Assembly (NCBI RefSeq): GCF_001427985.1 | Contig: NZ_LMSA01000007.1 | Coordinates: forward strand, 24,164-88,163 | Length of the DNA stretch: 64,000 bases | DNA from: Knoellia sp. Soil729 | GTDB lineage: Bacteria > Actinomycetota > Actinomycetes > Actinomycetales > Dermatophilaceae | Reading direction: 5' to 3' | In this document: positions 16,640-28,128 of the stretch, in pieces | How positions within the stretch are numbered: position 1 is the stretch's first letter | How the letters are laid out: each line of letters starts with the position of its first letter | Translations under genes and position numbers: made by a program | The notes under the pieces: generated by a model | What the model was told of the DNA's origin: nothing | The model's database searches: none | The model's input: the letters and a program-made list of their open reading frames with translations, nothing else

Positions 16640-17821
16640 ATGCCTGCTTCCGCGATACGACTGCTGGTGGGGACGACCAAGGGAGCCTTCGTCCTCGACG
16701 GGGACGCCGACCGCACGGGCTGGGCAGTGCGCGGGCCCTACTGCGACGGCTGGCCGGTCAACCACGTCATCGGGGACCCCGCGACCGGCACCATGTGGGC
16801 CGCCGGCGGCGGGAACTGGTCCGGCGCCGGGATCTGGCGCTCGACCGACGACGGTCACACGTGGGACCTCACCAAGCTGACCACCGGCGAGATGGACGCG
16901 TGGGCGGCGAACGACCCCGACTTCGCCGCGTCGATCGGCTGGACGGAGGGGCACGTCCCGTTCGGCGACACGTTCTCGCAGGTGTGGTCGCTGGGGCGGG
17001 CTGGCTCGAGGCTCTATGCGGGCACCAAACCGGCGACCCTGCTCGTCAGCGACGACGACGGTGCGACGTGGGAGGCGGTCAAGGGCCTCACCGACCATCC
17101 CTCCTCCCCGGAGTGGGGACCGGGGGCCGCGGGACTCGTCCTCCACACGATCCTTGTCGACCCCGAGAGCCCCGAACGGATGTGGATCGGCATCTCGGCC
17201 GCCGGCGTCTTCGCCACGGAGGACGGCGGCGAGACGTGGGAGCGCCGCAACGACCTCGCGGGCCCCACGGACGGTGAGGGGCAGTCACACCCCGCTGCGG
17301 CATCGGACGGGCACGTCGGGTTCTGTGTCCACCACGTGGAGCGTGCCCTGGCCGGGGGCGACCTCATGTACCAGCAGAACCACCACGGCGTCTGGCGCTC
17401 CGAGGACGGTGGCCGCGGCTGGGCCGACATCACCGCCGGCCTGCCCTCGACCTTCGGCTTCCCCCTGTGGGTGCACCCGCGGGACCCGAGGACGATCTGG
17501 ACGCTGCCCCTCAACGGAGACACGCAGGGTCGGTATCCGCCCGATGCGGCCGCCGCGGTCTGGCGCTCCCGGGACGCCGGGGCGTCCTGGGCGGCGCTGC
17601 GCTCGGGGCTGCCGCAGGAGTCCTGCTTCTTCACCGTGCTCCGCCAGGCGATGAGCGGCGATCGGCGCGAACCCGCGGGGGTGTACTTCGGGACCAACAC
17701 GGGCTCGGTCTTCGCCAGCCGCGACGAGGGCGACTCGTGGAGCGAGGTCGCCCGCCACCTGCCGACGGTCCTGTCCGTCGAGGCCTTCGAGGCCGGTCCG
17801 GCTCACGACACCCCCGCCTGA
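16640..17821 (+). CDS. BNR/sialidase-like beta-propeller repeat protein
   Basis: A 393-residue protein without signal peptide or membrane segment. It carries repeated Asp-box (S-x-D-x-G-x-T-W) motifs: STDDGHTW, SDDDGATW, TEDGGETW, SEDGGRGW, SRDAGASW and SRDEGDSW, which mark the turns of a sialidase/Vps10-type propeller. This type is often annotated as exo-alpha-sialidase, but I see no convincing catalytic arginine triad, so hydrolase activity is not claimed. ATG 16640 follows a GGAGGG ribosome site; the frame is open upstream inside dnaE2. It stands alone, convergent with the next kinase gene. Confidence 0.8.
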   Translation: MPASAIRLLVGTTKGAFVLDGDADRTGWAVRGPYCDGWPVNHVIGDPATGTMWAAGGGNWSGAGIWRSTDDGHTWDLTKLTTGEMDAWAANDPDFAASIGWTEGHVPFGDTFSQVWSLGRAGSRLYAGTKPATLLVSDDDGATWEAVKGLTDHPSSPEWGPGAAGLVLHTILVDPESPERMWIGISAAGVFATEDGGETWERRNDLAGPTDGEGQSHPAAASDGHVGFCVHHVERALAGGDLMYQQNHHGVWRSEDGGRGWADITAGLPSTFGFPLWVHPRDPRTIWTLPLNGDTQGRYPPDAAAAVWRSRDAGASWAALRSGLPQESCFFTVLRQAMSGDRREPAGVYFGTNTGSVFASRDEGDSWSEVARHLPTVLSVEAFEAGPAHDTPA

Positions 17822-17856
17822 TCCGTCGCGCAGGTGCGGGTCCGGGCCGCGCCACG

Positions 17857-19488
17857 TCACCCGCGTCGACTGCTGAGGACCTCCGAGTCGGCGATCTTCA
17901 GGCGCCCACCCTCGTCGACGAGTCGGTAGCTCGTCCGCTCGATGTCCACCCGGCCGTTGCTGCGGGAGTAGGTCAGGGTGGCCACGACCCGGTTCGGCGG
18001 CGTGGCTTCGACGTCGCTCACCTTCACGCCCTCGATCTTGCTCCAGAAGCTGTCGTACGACGCACGGCCGCCGGCGTGGTTGCTCTGGTAGTCGGCGGTC
18101 ATCCCGGACCAGGCCCGGTCGGTGTCGCCGGGCAGGAGGGAGTAGTAGTCGGTGATCGCCGACGAGAGGAGCGCCGCCCGGCTGGGCGATGCGGCTGCGG
18201 ACGAGGTGGTGGGCGAGGACGTCGGGGAGGGCTTCGTGGTCGCCGCCCGTGTCGGTGTCGGTGTCGGTGATGGTTTCGTCGTCGAGGGCGTGGCGCTCGG
18301 CGCGGCCGGCTCGGAGGTCGACGGCGCAGTCGATGGTGATGTCGGCGCAGAGGTGGACGTCGAGGCCGTTGTGCCCTCCTCGTCGTCGCCGAAGAAGGTG
18401 GCGGACAGCACCGCCGCCAGCACCAGGCACACAGCCACGAGGGCGAGACCCACCACCAGCGCAACCGGCGGGCGTCGCTTGCGCCCGGGGTCGGTTCCCG
18501 GCGCATCAGGGTCTGCGTCCTGCGCACCTGGGTCGCCGACCGCCGGTGCGTCCGAGCGTGGCTCGGGAGCCGGGTCATCCTCCATGCCCAGCAGGGCGCC
18601 CAGCCCGACGGCTTCCGGCTCCCCGAGCACTGCAGTGGGCGGCAGGCTCTCCTGAGCCGCGGGCTGGTCGTCGGTCATGGCCCGGGACAGTGCGAGGGAG
18701 ACAGCCTCCATGGTCGGACGCGCCTCAGGATCGGGAGAGAGCATGTCCCGCAGGAGCGGAGTGAGGGTGCCGGCGCGAGTCGGTTCCGGCACGTGGGCGG
18801 CCGCCACCTTGTGGAGCAGGGCCAGGGAGTTCGCCTCGGCCCCGAAGGGCGGCGACCCCTCCAGGGCCGCGAACAGCGTCGAGCCCAGCGAGAAGACGTC
18901 GGCGGGGAAGGACGCGTCCTCCCCTCGGGCCACCTCCGGTGCCAGGTATGCCGGAGTGCCGTGGATCATCCCGGTGCGGGTGAGGGTGGCGTCGCCCATC
19001 GCGTGGGAGATGCCGAAGTCGCTGATGTGGGCGGCGCCGTCGGCCGTGATGAGGATGTTGCCCGGCTTCACGTCACGGTGGACGATGCCCAGCCTGTGGG
19101 CCGCGGCCAGCGCCGAGGCGACCTCGCTCCCCATACGCGCCGCCCGCTCCACGGGCAGGGGCCCACCGTCGCGAAGCACCGTGGACAGCGGGGTCGAGGG
19201 CACGAGCTGCATGACCAGGCACGGCTGGCCGTCGTGCTCGACCGCGTCGAACACCGGCACCGCGTGGGCGTGGTGCAAGCGGGCGGTGATCCGGGCTTCG
19301 CGCATGGCGCGCTCCTTGGCCTCCTCGGCCTCGACCTCCGGGACGCCGGGCAGCGTGCGCAGCTGCTTGAGGGCCACCGCCCGGTCGAGGCGTTCGTCCC
19401 ACGCCTGCCAGACGACCCCCATGCCACCGGTGGCGATGATGGACTCCAGACGGTACCGACCGGCGACACGCGTTCCCGGGGCGCTCAC
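17857..19488 (-). CDS. Membrane Ser/Thr kinase with Ser/Thr-rich linker and extracellular C-terminal domain
   Basis: A 543-residue Hanks-type kinase. Kinase domain about 12-285 with GTP/ATP loop ATGGMG, K41, HRDVKPGN (137-144) and DFG (157-159). A low-complexity cytosolic part (rich in Glu, Pro, Asp) leads to one membrane helix (about 335-357), then a Ser/Thr/Pro-rich extracellular spacer and a folded C-terminal domain of about 100 residues (SAITDYYSLLPGDTDRAW to SEVLSS) of the NTF2/SnoaL-like kind. No PASTA repeats are present, so the sensed ligand differs from that of the first kinase. GTG 19488 follows AGGAAGG with 6 nt spacing, preferred over TTG 19494. The spacer DNA has short GTCGGT/GTCGGC runs coding for Thr/Pro repeats. 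Confidence 0.88.
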   Translation of the reverse strand: MSAPGTRVAGRYRLESIIATGGMGVVWQAWDERLDRAVALKQLRTLPGVPEVEAEEAKERAMREARITARLHHAHAVPVFDAVEHDGQPCLVMQLVPSTPLSTVLRDGGPLPVERAARMGSEVASALAAAHRLGIVHRDVKPGNILITADGAAHISDFGISHAMGDATLTRTGMIHGTPAYLAPEVARGEDASFPADVFSLGSTLFAALEGSPPFGAEANSLALLHKVAAAHVPEPTRAGTLTPLLRDMLSPDPEARPTMEAVSLALSRAMTDDQPAAQESLPPTAVLGEPEAVGLGALLGMEDDPAPEPRSDAPAVGDPGAQDADPDAPGTDPGRKRRPPVALVVGLALVAVCLVLAAVLSATFFGDDEEGTTASTSTSAPTSPSTAPSTSEPAAPSATPSTTKPSPTPTPTRAATTKPSPTSSPTTSSAAASPSRAALLSSAITDYYSLLPGDTDRAWSGMTADYQSNHAGGRASYDSFWSKIEGVKVSDVEATPPNRVVATLTYSRSNGRVDIERTSYRLVDEGGRLKIADSEVLSSRRG

Positions 19489-19708
19489 GAACAACCTTCC
19501 TGTCGACCTGACCTGACCTCATGAGCCTACGGGCGGGATCGGTGGCGCAGCCCCGCAGCCGCTCCCTCATCCGGTCGTCCACCGCAGGTGGCTCGGTGCC
19601 GGAGGTCCGGGTGCGGGGCACGTGTCCCCGCGGGCAACTAGGCTCGTGGCGCACCTGCCACGACCCGCCGGTGCGCCGAGCAGTCCGCCCCCCAGGAGAG
19701 GTGACACC

Positions 19709-20485
19709 GTGAGCGACGACCTGTCGAGCACCCGACGCACGGGGGTCTCGACCTCGCCCCGCACTGCTGCCATGTGGGCGGCCGTGGACGAGGTCGTCCG
19801 AGCCCGCGCACAGGAGCTCCAGCGGCCGCTGCGTGTCATCGACCTCGGGGGTGGCACCGGTGGCCTCGCCGTCCCCCTCGCCCTCGACGGCCACGACGTC
19901 ACGGTCGTCGACCCGAGCCCTGACGCCCTGGCGTCGCTGCGTCGCCGGGCTGCCGAGGCACAGGCCTCGTCGCGGATCAGTGCCGTGCAGGGTGACGCCG
20001 AGACCCTGTCGTCCCTCGTCGGTCGCGACCGGCCAGACCTCGTGCTGTGCCACGGCACGCTCGAGTACGTCGACGACCCGGAGGCCACCCTCTCCCTGGT
20101 CGCGGGTGTCCTCGCGCCCGGCGGCATCCTCAGCATCGTCGTCCCCCAGCGCTCGGCGGCCATCCTGGCGCGCGCCCTGGCGGGCCGGTTCGCCCAGGCC
20201 CGGGCCGCGCTCGACCGTCCCGACGGACGGTGGGGTGACGGCGACCCCGTGCCCCGCCGGTTCGACCGGGCCGGTGTCGTCGCCCTCGTCGAGGCTGCCG
20301 GCCTGACGGTCACGCGAGCACACGGCATACGCCTGTTCAGCGACCTCGTGCCGTCAGCCCTCGTCGACTCCGACGCCGACCGTGCGGCGCTCCTGGAGCT
20401 CGAGCGGGCCGTGGCGGCCCACCCCGAGTTCGCCCTCCTCATGGACCTCGGCACGTCCCTGCACGTCATTGCGACCCAGACCTGA
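19709..20485 (+). CDS. Class I SAM-dependent methyltransferase
   Basis: A 258-residue Rossmann methyltransferase. Motif I is LRVIDLGGGTGGLAVPLA, motif II VTVVDPSP, and a post-I acidic GDAETL, followed by LVLCHGTLEYVDDPEATL and a PGGILSIVVPQR strand. These bind S-adenosylmethionine. Substrate is unknown. GTG 19709 follows AGGAGAGG. It lies 9 nt upstream of dinB, an arrangement common in actinobacteria between the cell-division cluster and DUF3040, so it is probably cotranscribed with dinB. Confidence 0.85.
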   Translation: MSDDLSSTRRTGVSTSPRTAAMWAAVDEVVRARAQELQRPLRVIDLGGGTGGLAVPLALDGHDVTVVDPSPDALASLRRRAAEAQASSRISAVQGDAETLSSLVGRDRPDLVLCHGTLEYVDDPEATLSLVAGVLAPGGILSIVVPQRSAAILARALAGRFAQARAALDRPDGRWGDGDPVPRRFDRAGVVALVEAAGLTVTRAHGIRLFSDLVPSALVDSDADRAALLELERAVAAHPEFALLMDLGTSLHVIATQT

Positions 20486-20494
20486 GGACCGGTC

Positions 20495-21748
20495 GTGAGC
20501 CGCCGCCAGTTCAGCCTCCCCGCACGCTCGTCGAGCGCACCACCCGACGACACCGGGTGCACGATCCTGCACGTCGACATGGACGCGTTCTATGCCATGG
20601 CCACGTTGCTCTCGCACCCAGAGCTCGTCGGCACGCCCGTGATCATCGGCGGCGGCAACCGTGGTGTCGTGCTCTCGGCGACCTACGAGGCACGTCGCTT
20701 CGGTGTGGCGTCGGCGATGCCCATGACCCGTGCCCGCAGGCTGTGCCCGCAGGCGACGGTGCTTCCTCCCGACCATCGTCTGTATGCCGCGATCTCGTCT
20801 GCGGTCATGGAGACCTTCCGGTCGGTCACCCCCGACATCGAGCCGCTCTCGCTCGACGAGGCCTTCCTCGACGTCTCGGGCGCAATCCGGCGGCTCGGCT
20901 CACCCGCGACGATCGGTGCGCAGATCCGCGACACGATCCACGACCAGCAGGGCATCACCTGCTCGGTAGGGGTCTCCTCGACGAAGTTCGTGGCCAAGAT
21001 TGCCTCCGGTCTGGCCAAGCCGGACGGGATGGTGGTGGTGCCGCGTGACGAGGTGATCCCCTTCGTGCAGCAGCTGCCCGTGGGTGCCCTGTGGGGCGTG
21101 GGGGACAAGACCGAGGAGCAGCTGACCCGGCTCGGGCTGCGCACCGTCGCCGACATCGCGCACACGCCGCTGCCGACACTGGTGCGTGGCCTCGGTGAGG
21201 CGACCGGTCACCACCTCCACGAGCTCGCCTGGGGGCGTGACCCCCGGCCGGTGCAGCGTGAGCACCGCGAGAAGAGCATCGGCGCCGACGAGACGTTCGA
21301 GTACGACATCGACGACCCCCACGAGATCCACCGGCACCTGCTCAAGCTCAGCGACCGCACGGCCGCACGGCTCCGCTCGGCCCGCCTCACGGGTCGCACC
21401 GTCTCGATCAAGGTGCGCTTCTCGGACTTCACGACAATCACCCGTGCGCGCACCCTGCGAGAGCCCACCGACGGCAGCCGCGAGATCTATGAGACCGCGA
21501 CCTCGCTGTTCGACGCCTTGGGACTGCAGCGGGCCCGGATTCGCCTCGTCGGTGTCCGCCTCGAGAAGCTCGTGGCGGTCGAGGAGGCTCCGATCCAGGG
21601 AGTCCTCGGGGAGGCGGAGCACGGTTGGCGCGAGGCCGACCGGGCCGTGGACCGGGCCAGCGCACGCTTCGGTGCGGGGTCCGTGCGACCGGCGAGCCTG
21701 ATAGCCCGGGGCCAACCTTCCGCCAGCGGCGATGGGGACCTATCCTGA
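20495..21748 (+). CDS. dinB: DNA polymerase IV (Y family)
   Basis: A 417-residue Y-family translesion polymerase. Catalytic carboxylates are D28 in HVDMDAFY and D121-E122 in LSLDEAFLDVSG; the helix-hairpin-helix segment (LPVGALWGVGDKTEEQLTRLGLRTVADIAH) and the little-finger domain (KSIGADETFEYDIDD) follow. It bypasses lesions with low fidelity. No SOS box is seen in its short upstream gap, so it is probably not directly LexA-controlled, unlike the dnaE2 group 8 kb upstream. Start GTG 20495 is 9 nt after the methyltransferase stop. Confidence 0.94.
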   Translation: MSRRQFSLPARSSSAPPDDTGCTILHVDMDAFYAMATLLSHPELVGTPVIIGGGNRGVVLSATYEARRFGVASAMPMTRARRLCPQATVLPPDHRLYAAISSAVMETFRSVTPDIEPLSLDEAFLDVSGAIRRLGSPATIGAQIRDTIHDQQGITCSVGVSSTKFVAKIASGLAKPDGMVVVPRDEVIPFVQQLPVGALWGVGDKTEEQLTRLGLRTVADIAHTPLPTLVRGLGEATGHHLHELAWGRDPRPVQREHREKSIGADETFEYDIDDPHEIHRHLLKLSDRTAARLRSARLTGRTVSIKVRFSDFTTITRARTLREPTDGSREIYETATSLFDALGLQRARIRLVGVRLEKLVAVEEAPIQGVLGEAEHGWREADRAVDRASARFGAGSVRPASLIARGQPSASGDGDLS

Positions 21749-21858
21749 AGAGACCAGCAACTCAGCTGGCGAAGCAACGAATTCGCAGCGCCAGACGTTG
21801 TATTGGTAGAGGATCGACAACACACGTCGAATCACGCGCCGCACACCAGGAGGACGCC

Positions 21859-22254
21859 GTGCCGCTGTCAGAGCACGAGCAGCGAATGCTCGAACAGTTG
21901 GAGCAGGCCCTGGTCGCCGATGACCCGAAGTTCGCTTCGAGCATGGAGGGGACCCGACGGGGTGGGCCGACGCGGATGCGCTGGATCATCGGTGTCGTCG
22001 GGGTGGTCGTCGGACTGGCCCTGGTGCTCGTGGGCATCAACACCACGATGTGGGTCGGTGCGGCCGGCTTTGCGGTCATGGTCGCGGCCGTGGCCTACGC
22101 CCTCACCCCACCCCGGCGCAGCAAGCTCGCCGTAGTGCGGCCGGACGGCACCACCGGTCCGGCCGGCTCCGGTCACCGCCAGAAGAGCGGCTCGGGGTTC
22201 ATGGACAAGCTGGACAACCGCTGGGACCGCCGCGGCCACGACGGCATGCACTGA
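21859..22254 (+). CDS. DUF3040 membrane protein
   Basis: A 131-residue small membrane protein. MPLSEHEQRMLEQLEQALVADDPKFASSM is the DUF3040 signature; two adjacent membrane helices follow (MRWIIGVVGVVVGLALVLVGI and MWVGAAGFAVMVAAVAYAL), then a charged C-terminal tail with KSGSGFMDKLDNRWDRR. GTG 21859 has an AGGAGG ribosome site. In actinobacteria the family sits next to dinB and upstream of mraZ and the division cluster; here DUF456 follows on the other strand, so the mraZ part is not in this window. Function unknown. Confidence 0.92.
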   Translation: MPLSEHEQRMLEQLEQALVADDPKFASSMEGTRRGGPTRMRWIIGVVGVVVGLALVLVGINTTMWVGAAGFAVMVAAVAYALTPPRRSKLAVVRPDGTTGPAGSGHRQKSGSGFMDKLDNRWDRRGHDGMH

Positions 22255-22268
22255 CCAGTCAGCGGGCG

Positions 22269-22763
22269 TCAGGTGGCGAGGACGCCGACCACCCAGGTGA
22301 CGGCGATGAGCAGGCCCGCGCAGAGCTCGATGCCCATGCTCGTGAGCACGGCGCGCACGGCGTGCTTGGTGCGGGCCCATGCCTGGGTCCGGTCCCGGCT
22401 GCGACCCTGCTCGACGAGGAAGATCCCGAGCACGAAGCCGAGAACGAACCCCACGACCGGGATGACGAACATCCCGATGACCCCGAGCGCGGCAGCGAGC
22501 AGCAGCGTGGAGGTCTTGACCCCCTGCTGGCGCAGCCGTTTGCCGGGGACGAGGAACTGGATGGCCACGCCCGCGAGGTAGATTGCGAGGCAGACCCCGA
22601 AGAACGTCCAGGCGGTGGCGCCGCCGGTCTCGAAGGCCCACAGCAGCACGCCGAGCACGGCGAGGAGCAGGCCGGGGACGACAGGGACGACAATGCCGAC
22701 GATCCCCACGAGAATGAGGATCGCCGGCACCCAGACGCTGGTGCCCTCCGTCAGGAGGTTCAC
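22269..22763 (-). CDS. DUF456 domain membrane protein
   Basis: A 164-residue hydrophobic protein with glycine-rich repeated membrane helices (GIVGIVVPVVPGLLLAVLGVLLWAF and GVIGMFVIPVVGFVLGFVLGIFLVE), the DUF456 pattern with its GxxGxxxPxxPG motif. A short basic loop (GKRLRQQGVK) lies between. Role unknown. GTG 22763 is the best start seen, but its ribosome site is weak. It is 10 nt after the DUF7455 gene and probably cotranscribed with it; the downstream end faces DUF3040. Confidence 0.82.
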   Translation of the reverse strand: MNLLTEGTSVWVPAILILVGIVGIVVPVVPGLLLAVLGVLLWAFETGGATAWTFFGVCLAIYLAGVAIQFLVPGKRLRQQGVKTSTLLLAAALGVIGMFVIPVVGFVLGFVLGIFLVEQGRSRDRTQAWARTKHAVRAVLTSMGIELCAGLLIAVTWVVGVLAT

Positions 22764-22773
22764 TCGGGAAGCG

Positions 22774-22992
22774 TCACACGTCGATGTCTGCGACTGCCGG
22801 TGGCTCGGTGAGACGGTCGCTCTCGTCGATGATGTCCGCGTGGTCGCGGAGCTTCGGCAGGTGCTCGCGTCCGTGGTGGGCGCAGAAGAGCAGCTCCCCC
22901 CCGACGTGGAGCGTCGCTCGGATGTAGGCCTGGGCACCGCAGCGGTCACAGCGGTCCGCAGCGGTCAGGGTGGGTGCCAGTGCGGTGGTCAC
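22774..22992 (-). CDS. DUF7455 small zinc-ribbon-like protein
   Basis: A 72-residue protein with a CDRCGAQAYIRATLHVGGELLFCAHH pattern: Cys-x2-Cys and Cys-x2-His that probably hold one zinc ion. GTG 22992 follows GAGGAGG. It corresponds to DUF7455, common next to a topoisomerase gene in actinobacteria, and here is divergent from parE. The function is unknown. The divergent gap (22993-23239) has a short stem GCCCAC/GTGGGC near 23033-23053 and a TAGCCT box at 23185-23190 pointing toward parE. Confidence 0.85.
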   Translation of the reverse strand: MTTALAPTLTAADRCDRCGAQAYIRATLHVGGELLFCAHHGREHLPKLRDHADIIDESDRLTEPPAVADIDV

Positions 22993-23239
22993 ATCGGCCT
23001 CCTCGGCTGATCTCGTCATTAAGCCCACGGCGGATGCGTGGGCGTCAAGCGTTGTAACAGTCAAACACGCCGGGGTCTTCCCGAGGGGGAGGTGCTCGTG
23101 TTGTGACCGTTCCGATGCCGACCGGTCGATTCTCTCCCACGGGTGTGACAGCGCGCCTCGCCGGGGCCGTCGGAGGGCGGAGCTAGCCTGAGGGTCCATC
23201 GCACGAGAGCCTCACCGCACGACACTTCGATAGGAACGC

Positions 23240-25387
<2,148 letters not shown>

Positions 25388-25442
25388 GCCGGCGCCGATG
25401 CCGGGCCACTCCTCACGCTGCGCACCTCCGAAGGCGCGCCGG

Positions 25443-25495
25443 CACCTTCGGTGGGCAACCGGCATACCGGCGCGTTCGCGTTGCCCTCGAAGGTG
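25443..25495. terminator. Hairpin downstream of parE
   Basis: CACCTTCGGTGGGCAAC (25443-25459) pairs with GTTGCCCTCGAAGGTG (25480-25495) except for one extra base, around a 20-nt loop. It lies in the 172-bp gap after parE and before the permease ribosome site, so it probably ends parE transcription. Confidence 0.6.
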
Positions 25496-25559
25496 ATCTG
25501 CGCCACAGTAAGCCGGTAACAGGCGCCGGACCTCCGGTGACCGACCAGGAGGGGTTCGG

Positions 25560-27032
25560 ATGAGTGGACACATCGACAGCCGGGGCGGCACCGACGTCAT
25601 CGACCCACCGGCAGGCGGGCAGCCGGAGCTCAACCGGGTCATGGGTCCCAAGCTGCTGCTGCTCTTCATCGTGGGCGACATCCTCGGCACGGGGGTCTAC
25701 GCCCTGACCGGAGCCGTCGCCGGTGAGGTCGGCGGTGCCGCGTGGGCACCGTTCCTCGTGGCGTTCGTCATCGCGACCATCACGGCGTTCTCCTACCTTG
25801 AGCTCGTGACGAAGTACCCGCAGGCGGCCGGTGCGGCGCTCTACACGCACAAGGCGTTCGGGCTGCACTTCGTGACCTTCCTCGTGGCGTTCGCCGTGAT
25901 GTGCTCGGGCATCACCTCCGCGTCCACGGCCTCGGTGGCGTTCGCCAGCTTCCTCAGTGACGGGCTCCAGATGGACTGGGGCGGCGGGAGTGCAGCGCTC
26001 CTCATCGTCGCCCTGTGCTTCATGGCACTGGTCGCCGCGGTGAACTTCCGCGGCGTGGGAGAGAGCGTCAAGGCCAACGTCGTGCTCACCCTGGTGGAGC
26101 TGTCCGGTCTGCTCATGATCATCTTCATCGGCCTGTATGCCGTGACGCAGGGTCGCGCGGACTTCTCCCGGGTCGTCGTGTTCGACAGTCCGAGCGACAA
26201 GAGCACGTTCTTTGCCATCACCGCCGCCACGTCGCTCGCCTTCTTCGCCATGGTCGGCTTCGAGGACTCGGTCAACATGGCCGAGGAGACCAAGGACCCC
26301 GTTCGCGACTTCCCCCGGGTGATGCTCACGGGTCTCGGGATCACCGGCCTCATCTACGTCCTCGTCGCGATCACGGCGGTCGCGCTGGTGCCGGTGGGTC
26401 AGCTGTCCGACCCGGAGGCCGAGGCAGCGCTGACCCAGGTGGTCAAGGCCGGTGCGCCCAACTTCCCGTTCGACAAGGTCTTCCCCTTCATCGGCATGTT
26501 CGCGGTGGCCAACTCGGCGCTGATCAACATGCTCATGGCGAGCCGGCTGCTCTACGGCATGTCGAAGCAGGAGGTGCTCCCACCCTTCCTCGGCAAGGTG
26601 CACTCCTCACGTCGCACGCCGTGGGCGTCGATCCTGTTCACGACCGCGATCTCCTTCGGGCTCATCTACTTCGTGGCCACCCAGTCGGACTCCAACATCA
26701 TCGCGGCCCTCGGCGGGACTACGGCGCTGCTCCTGCTCGGAGTGTTCACCATCGTCAACATCAGCGTGCTGGTGCTGCGCAAGGACACCATGGACACCAA
26801 GCACTTCGTCGCGCCCACGGTCCTCCCGATCCTCGGAGCCATCGCCTGCGCCTTCTTCGTCGGTCCGTGGACCGGGCGCGACACGATCCAGTACACGATC
26901 GCCGGCTGGCTGCTGGGGATCGGGGTCGTCCTGTGGGCGCTCACCTGGCTGGCGAACCGGTTCCTGTTCGCCAAGAAGACCTACATGCGTGACCCCGAGG
27001 AGCTCGGCGACCCGGACCACGCGCACCACTGA
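25560..27032 (+). CDS. APC-family amino acid permease
   Basis: A 490-residue membrane protein with 12-14 hydrophobic segments. The first helix has GDILGTGVYALTGAVAGEVGG, the GxG-type substrate loop of the amino acid-polyamine-cation superfamily, and helix 6 has the FFAMVGFEDSVNMAEETKDPVRDFPR signature (E for substrate/ion near the end). ATG 25560 follows AGGAGGGG. The substrate (neutral or cationic amino acid) cannot be fixed by eye. The gene stands alone between parE and the LacI gene; a hairpin at 27035-27060 ends it. Confidence 0.88.
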   Translation: MSGHIDSRGGTDVIDPPAGGQPELNRVMGPKLLLLFIVGDILGTGVYALTGAVAGEVGGAAWAPFLVAFVIATITAFSYLELVTKYPQAAGAALYTHKAFGLHFVTFLVAFAVMCSGITSASTASVAFASFLSDGLQMDWGGGSAALLIVALCFMALVAAVNFRGVGESVKANVVLTLVELSGLLMIIFIGLYAVTQGRADFSRVVVFDSPSDKSTFFAITAATSLAFFAMVGFEDSVNMAEETKDPVRDFPRVMLTGLGITGLIYVLVAITAVALVPVGQLSDPEAEAALTQVVKAGAPNFPFDKVFPFIGMFAVANSALINMLMASRLLYGMSKQEVLPPFLGKVHSSRRTPWASILFTTAISFGLIYFVATQSDSNIIAALGGTTALLLLGVFTIVNISVLVLRKDTMDTKHFVAPTVLPILGAIACAFFVGPWTGRDTIQYTIAGWLLGIGVVLWALTWLANRFLFAKKTYMRDPEELGDPDHAHH

Positions 27033-27034
27033 GC

Positions 27035-27060
27035 CTGCTGGCCCCTCCAGGGGTGAGCAG
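27035..27060. terminator. Hairpin between convergent permease and lacI genes
   Basis: CTGCT...AGCAG outside and CCCCT/AGGGG inside form a stem with short inner bulges and a small loop, 3 bp after the permease stop and 9 bp from the end of lacI. Probably a shared terminator. Confidence 0.5.
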
Positions 27061-27068
27061 CGCAGCGG

Positions 27069-28127
27069 TCAGTCAGCGGGCAGCGGGCGGTGCGGTGCTG
27101 CGGTGCTGCGGCGGACGACGAGCTCGGTCGGCACCACCACCTCGGTGGCGGTGCCGTCGGCGACGTCGTCGACCCCCAGGGACCTCAGCAGGATCTCGGC
27201 GGCCTCGCGACCCTGCGCGGCGACATCCTGGCGCACCGTGGTGAGACCCAGGACGTTGCTCAGGGCGTGGTCGTCGATCCCCACGACCGAGAGGTCCTGC
27301 GGGATGCGCAGGCCCTGTGCGCGCGCCGCTGCCATCGCACCGATGGCCATCTCGTCCGAGGCGGCGGCGATGGCGGTGGGCCGGTCCGCTGATGCGAGCA
27401 GCGTGTGGGTGTCGGCCGCCGCGCTGTCGGCGGTCCAGTCCGAGCCCAGGATCCACTGGTCGTGCTCAGCCAGACCGTGCTCGCGCATGACGTCGTGGAA
27501 GGCGTCGAGACGCGCCTGCGGCGTCTGGATGTGCGCGACGTTGGAGGGGACCGCCCCGACATAGGCGATGCGTTCGTGGCCCAGCGACACGAGGTGCTCG
27601 GTGGCCACGCGCATCGCGAGGGCATCGTCGATGCGCACGTTGGGCCGGTCGGGCACCGGGGTGCCGATGGCCACGAGCGGAAGTCCGAGCCGGTCGATGA
27701 GGGTCAGCTCGTCCTCGGTCATCGGCAGGTTGAGCGTGATGACGCCGTCGACCCTCTTCCACAGCATGTTCTGCGACAGCGGGAGCCGGCGGTCGAAGCT
27801 GTCGTCCTCGAGGTCGAAGAGGAGGACGTGGTGGCCGTGCTGGCGCAGCGTCTTCTCGATGGCGCTGACGAGCGTGGCGAAGAACCACCGGGTGAGGAAG
27901 GGCGCCACGACGCCGACCACCTGGTTGCGACCGGAGGCCAGCGAGGTCGCGGTGGGGCTCGCGACGTAGTCGAGCTCGGTGGCGACCTTGAGCACCCGCT
28001 CCCGGGTGGTCGGGCTGACCCGGTCCAGGCCCCGGAGCGCGCGGGAGACCGTGGCCACGGAGACCCCGGCCTCCCGCGCGACATCCGTGATCGTGCTCAT
28101 CCGCCGGTGGCGGTCCCGAGCAGTCAT
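27069..28127 (-). CDS. LacI-family transcriptional regulator
   Basis: A 352-residue repressor. The N-terminal helix-turn-helix and hinge (TITDVAREAGVSVATVSRALRGLDRVSPTTRERVLKVA) are standard, followed by a periplasmic-binding-protein-like sensor domain (VVGVVAPFLTRWFF to VVVPTELVVR). It is the last gene of the sugar ABC operon, 1 nt after the MalG-type permease stop, so ATG 28127 (coupled) is used; ATG 28100 would give the shorter common start. It very likely controls its own operon through the palindrome at 31652-31665. The inducer is probably a glucoside or its phosphate, not determined. Confidence 0.9.
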   Translation of the reverse strand: MTARDRHRRMSTITDVAREAGVSVATVSRALRGLDRVSPTTRERVLKVATELDYVASPTATSLASGRNQVVGVVAPFLTRWFFATLVSAIEKTLRQHGHHVLLFDLEDDSFDRRLPLSQNMLWKRVDGVITLNLPMTEDELTLIDRLGLPLVAIGTPVPDRPNVRIDDALAMRVATEHLVSLGHERIAYVGAVPSNVAHIQTPQARLDAFHDVMREHGLAEHDQWILGSDWTADSAAADTHTLLASADRPTAIAAASDEMAIGAMAAARAQGLRIPQDLSVVGIDDHALSNVLGLTTVRQDVAAQGREAAEILLRSLGVDDVADGTATEVVVPTELVVRRSTAAPHRPLPAD

Positions 28128-28128
28128 C

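Noticed and set aside
18225..18300. GTCGGT/GTCGGC tandem units resembling a minisatellite or CRISPR-like array
   Set aside because: They encode the Thr/Pro-rich spacer of the membrane kinase; no spacers or regular repeat-spacer pattern, so not CRISPR.
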